NCBI RefSeq assembly: GCF_052857255.1
Contig: NC_135497.1
Span: 180,143,478-180,207,477, forward strand
Source of the DNA: Amblyomma americanum
Lineage: Eukaryota > Arthropoda > Arachnida > Ixodida > Ixodidae
DNA length: 64,000 nt
Direction of reading: 5' to 3'
Position 1 is the stretch's first letter, and every line of letters starts with the position of its first letter. Below, piece after piece: positions 61,445-64,000 of the stretch. Below the pieces are notes generated by a model that was not told the origin of the DNA, did not search any database, and saw only the letters and a program-made list of their open reading frames with translations. The translations under genes and the position numbers were made by a program.

Positions 61445-61639
61445 TTCGGCAGAGAGAAGACATAGAATATTTTTGTTCTAAAAATTCAGAGAGCACTTGA
61501 ATGTTGCCACTTCTGTTGTTCTTCATGCGACGCATCATGGCGTCAAAGACGCCCCGGAAAACCTGGGCCAGAAGAAAGGTAATAGATTCTCTTTGCTATA
61601 TTTCCCAGCATTGCATTTACGTGTGTCCTAATAGACATT

Positions 61640-64000
61640 CCAAAACAGAATCTGAGCCACCCGTTTTTCTGTATTGTTTGCAGAGACGAAGGGGCTGCTG
61701 GCCGGCTAGCTGCGAGAGACAGAAGACATGGAATATTTTTGTTTAAAAACACAGCGACCACTTGAGAGTCGGGACTTCTGTTGTTCTACATGCCACGCAT
61801 CATGGCGTCAAAGACAATAAGGAAAACCTGTGCCAGAAGAACGGTAATAGATTTTCTTTGCTATATTTTCCAACATTGAATTTACATGTGTCCAAAGAGA
61901 CATTCAGTAACAAGATCTGAACCGTCCGATTTTCTGTATTGTTTGCAGAGGCATAGGAGCAGCAAGGAAGCTTGCTTCAGCAGAAAGAAGACATGGATTA
62001 ACTTTGTTTAAAAAAATTCAGCAACCAGTTTACAGTCGGCACTTCTGTTGTTCTTCATGCGACGCATCATGGCGTCAGAGACACCCAGGTAAACCTGGGC
62101 CTGAAGAACGGTAATAGATTCTCTTTGCTATATTTCCCAGCATTGCATTTACATGTGTCCTAATAGACATTCCAAAACACAATCCGAACCACCCGTTTTT
62201 CTGTATTGTTTGCAGAGACGAAGGAGCTGCAAGGCAGCTAGCTTCGGCAGAAAGAAGACATGGATAACTTTGTTTAAAAAATTTCAACAACCAGTTTACA
62301 GTCGGCACTACTGTTGTTCTTCATGCGACGCATCATGGCGTCAAGCAGACACAGGAAAAACCTGGGTCCGAACAATAGTAATAGATTCGCGTTCTTTTCT
62401 TTTGCAACATTGCATATACCAGTGCCGTTAGAGACGTTCCAAAACACAATTCTGAACCATACGTTTTTCTGTATTGTTTGCAGAGACGCTGGAGCTGCGA
62501 GGCGGCTAGCTTCGGAAGACAGAAGACATGGAATTATTTTGTTTAAAAAGATTCAACAACCACTTGATTGTCGGCACTTCTGTTGTTCTTCATGCGACGC
62601 ATCATAGCGTCAAGCAGACCCAGGAAAATCCTGAGCCCGAACAATGGTAATAGATTCGCGGTGCTTTATTTTGAAACCTTGCACTTTCAAGTGCCCTTAG
62701 AGACATTCCAAAACACAATTCTTTACCATCCGTATTTCTGTATTTTTTCAGAAGAAGGAGCTGCAAGACGGCTAGCTTCGGCAGAGAGAAGACAAGGAAT
62801 ATTTTTGTTTCAAAAATTAAGCGACCACTTGAGAGTCGCTACTTCTGTTGCTCTTCATACGACGCATCGTGGCGTCAAAGACACCAAGGAAAACCTGGGC
62901 CAGAAGAACGGTAATAGATTCCCATTGCTATATTTTCCAACATTGCATTTTCATGTGTCCAAAGAGAGATTTCAAAACAATCTGAAACATCCGTTTTTCT
63001 GTATTGTTTGCAGAGACGAAGGAGCTGCTGGCCGGCCAGCTGCGGCAGACAGAAGACGTGCAATATTTTTGTTTAAAAAATCTTCGACCACTTGAGAGTC
63101 GGCACTTCTGTCGTTCTTCATAGGACGCATCATGGCGTCAAAGACACCCAGGAAATCCTGTGCCGGAAAAAAGGTAAGAGATTCCCTTTGCTACATTTTT
63201 CAACATTGCATTTACATGTGTCCTAAGAGACATTCCAATACACAATCGGAACCATCCGTCTTTCTGTACTGTTTGCAGAGGCGCAGGAGCTGCAAGGCGG
63301 CTAGCTTCGGCATACAGAAGACATGGAATAATTTTGTTTAAAAATTTAAGCAACCCTTTGACAGTCGGCACTTGTGTTGTTCTTCATGCGACGCATCAAT
63401 GTGTCAAGCAGACCCAGGAAAAACTCCAGTCCGAACAATGGTATTAGATTCGCGTTGCTTTCTTTTGCAGCATTGCATTTTCCAGTGCCCTTAGAGACAT
63501 TCGAAAACACAATTCTTTACCATCCGTATGTCTGTATTTTTTTGCAGAGACGAAGGAGCTGCAAGACGGCTAGCTTCGGCAGAGAGAAGACATAGAATAT
63601 TTTTGTTCTAATAATTCAGAGAGCACTTGAATGTTGCCACTTCTGTTGTTCTTCATGCGACGCATCATGGCGTCAAAGACACCCCGGAAAACCTGGGCCA
63701 GATGAAAGGTAATAGATTCTCTTTGCTATATTTCCCAGCGTAGCATTTACGTGTGTCCTAATAGACATTCCAAAACACAATCCGAGCCACACGTTTTTCT
63801 GTTTTGTTTGCAGAGACGAAGGAGCTGCTGGCCGGCCAGCTGCGACAGACCGAACACATGGAATATTTTTGTTTAAAAATACAGCGACCACTTGAGAGTC
63901 GGGACTTCTGTTGTTCTTCATGCGACGCATCATGGCGTCAAAGACACCAAAGAAAACCTGTGCCAGAAGAACGGTAATAGATTTTCTTTGCTATATTTTC
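61640..64000 (+). repeat. Copy of 44245-46605 reaching the window end
   Basis: Monomer order and variants match 44245-46605 at a shift of 17395, including CATTCAGTAACAAG, CCCAGGTAAACCTGGGCC and CATCAATGTGTC. The last monomers (from 63667) are the same type as the first ones in the window, so the array plainly continues. The A2 monomer at the end is cut inside its intron-like block. Confidence 0.92.
62568..63095 (+). other. 175-codon open frame, copy of 45173-45700
   Basis: Near-identical to the frame at 45173, as expected from the segmental duplication. Its persistence is therefore not independent evidence of coding. Confidence 0.1.

Larger units (their letters stand above)
57935..61639 (+). 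repeat. Mosaic monomer block after insert 5
   Basis: About 13-14 monomers assembled from parts of other blocks. About 59 bp are missing at 58189-58196 (TTTAAAAAAAGACACC). An A-to-B chimera lies at about 58286-58300. A monomer with a destroyed donor (AATGCTAATAG) lies at 59027. 59150-60303 matches B2-A3-B3-B4 of the 1940-bp unit, with its duplication at 60151-60298. A B2-to-B3 jump lies at about 60970, and a further duplication at 61297-61444. Confidence 0.87.
1..64000 (+). repeat. Complex satellite array of ~266-bp intron-containing monomers
   Basis: The same ~266-bp monomer recurs head to tail from the first base to the last, with no unique flank. Landmarks in nearly every copy are ATGCGACGCATCATGG (variants CATAGCG, CATCGTGG, AGGACGC), a donor-like GGTAATAG/GGTAAGAG, TTCCAAAACACAA, a T-rich tract ending TTTGCAG, then AGACGAAGGAGCTGC, GCTAGCTTCGG and TTTAAAAAATTC. 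Anchoring on the ATG gives positions 266, 532, 798, 1063, 1326, 1592, 1856, 2198, 2465, 2734, 2999, 3260, 3526, 3795 and 4137. Spacing is 261-269 bp except where a 74-bp internal duplication adds length (342). Two monomer families alternate: A (GTCAAAGACACC) and B (GTCAAGCAGAC). Very similar copies at shifts of 1940, 5820 and 7790 to 20764 bp show recent amplification. I do not recognise the satellite family. Confidence 0.97.

Noticed and set aside
62568..63095. Persistence of the 175-codon frame as evidence of selection
   Set aside because: It is a recent segmental copy of 45173-45700, so the two are not independent.
1..64000. CRISPR array
   Set aside because: Repeats are ~266 bp, contiguous and without unique spacers. 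There are no cas genes.
1..64000. Prokaryotic or phage gene cluster
   Set aside because: No ribosome binding sites, operon spacing or recognisable proteins. All open frames are short repeat by-products.
1..64000. Tandem rRNA, tRNA, 5S or spliced-leader gene array
   Set aside because: I see no conserved rRNA core, no tRNA A/B boxes or cloverleaf, and no Sm-like snRNA arrangement in the monomer.
1..64000. Primate alpha satellite or CENP-B box satellite
   Set aside because: Monomer length (~266 bp versus 171) and sequence do not fit, and no CENP-B box match was seen.
1..64000. Pure assembly duplication
   Set aside because: Copies carry private variants, different unit numbers and distinct joins, so it is not a simple copied contig. 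Exact copy numbers still depend on the assembly.

Overview
The whole 64 kb window is one continuous eukaryotic tandem-repeat (satellite-like) array. It starts and ends inside the repeat, and I see no unique flank and no conventional gene. The basic monomer is about 266 bp, with roughly 230 copies, all in the same orientation. Each monomer contains a block that looks like a spliceosomal intron of about 105 bp. It has a donor such as G|GTAATAG, G|GTAAGAG or G|GTATTAG, a branch-like CTGAAC about 28 nt before the end, a T-rich tract and TTTGCAG. Between these blocks lies about 162 bp of exon-like sequence. GT-AG architecture, the absence of any prokaryotic gene organisation and the nested satellite structure point to a eukaryote. 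I cannot name the species. A 118-bp non-monomer insert vaguely recalls short repeats of hard-tick genomes, but that is memory only and unverified.

There are two main monomer families. A-type monomers carry ATGGCGTCAAAGAC... and end at the donor with ...AGAAGAACG. B-type monomers carry ATGGCGTCAAGCAG... and end with ...CCGAACAATG. Seven monomers (A1 A2 B1 B2 A3 B3 B4) plus a 74-bp duplication of the 3' splice-site region inside B4 form a 1940-bp higher-order unit. This unit occurs in runs: two near-complete units at 4137-7929, three at 14515-20247 and seven at 27517-41009. Three consecutive units in the longest run were duplicated together, giving a 5820-bp shift. Each run sits inside a still larger frame: 118-bp insert, leader of several kb, run of 1940-bp units, trailer of about 1.37 kb, insert. 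The inserts lie at 9301, 21620, 42384, 50026 and 57817, so the frames measure 12319, 20764, 7642 and 7791 bp. Frame length varies mainly with the number of 1940-bp units. The frames at 42384-57816 lack complete units. The last part (57935-64000) is a mosaic of chimeric junctions.

Coding potential is uncertain. A-type monomers often have an intact ATG in a good context, and the frame stays open both through the intron-like block and across a predicted phase-0 splice. A second frame gives an approximately 88-codon repeated module that stays open over two or more monomers in a few places (longest 204 codons, 54826-55440). However, stops, lost starts and A-run length changes are frequent. I therefore treat the window as a satellite or repeated-exon array, with expression and splicing as the open question.
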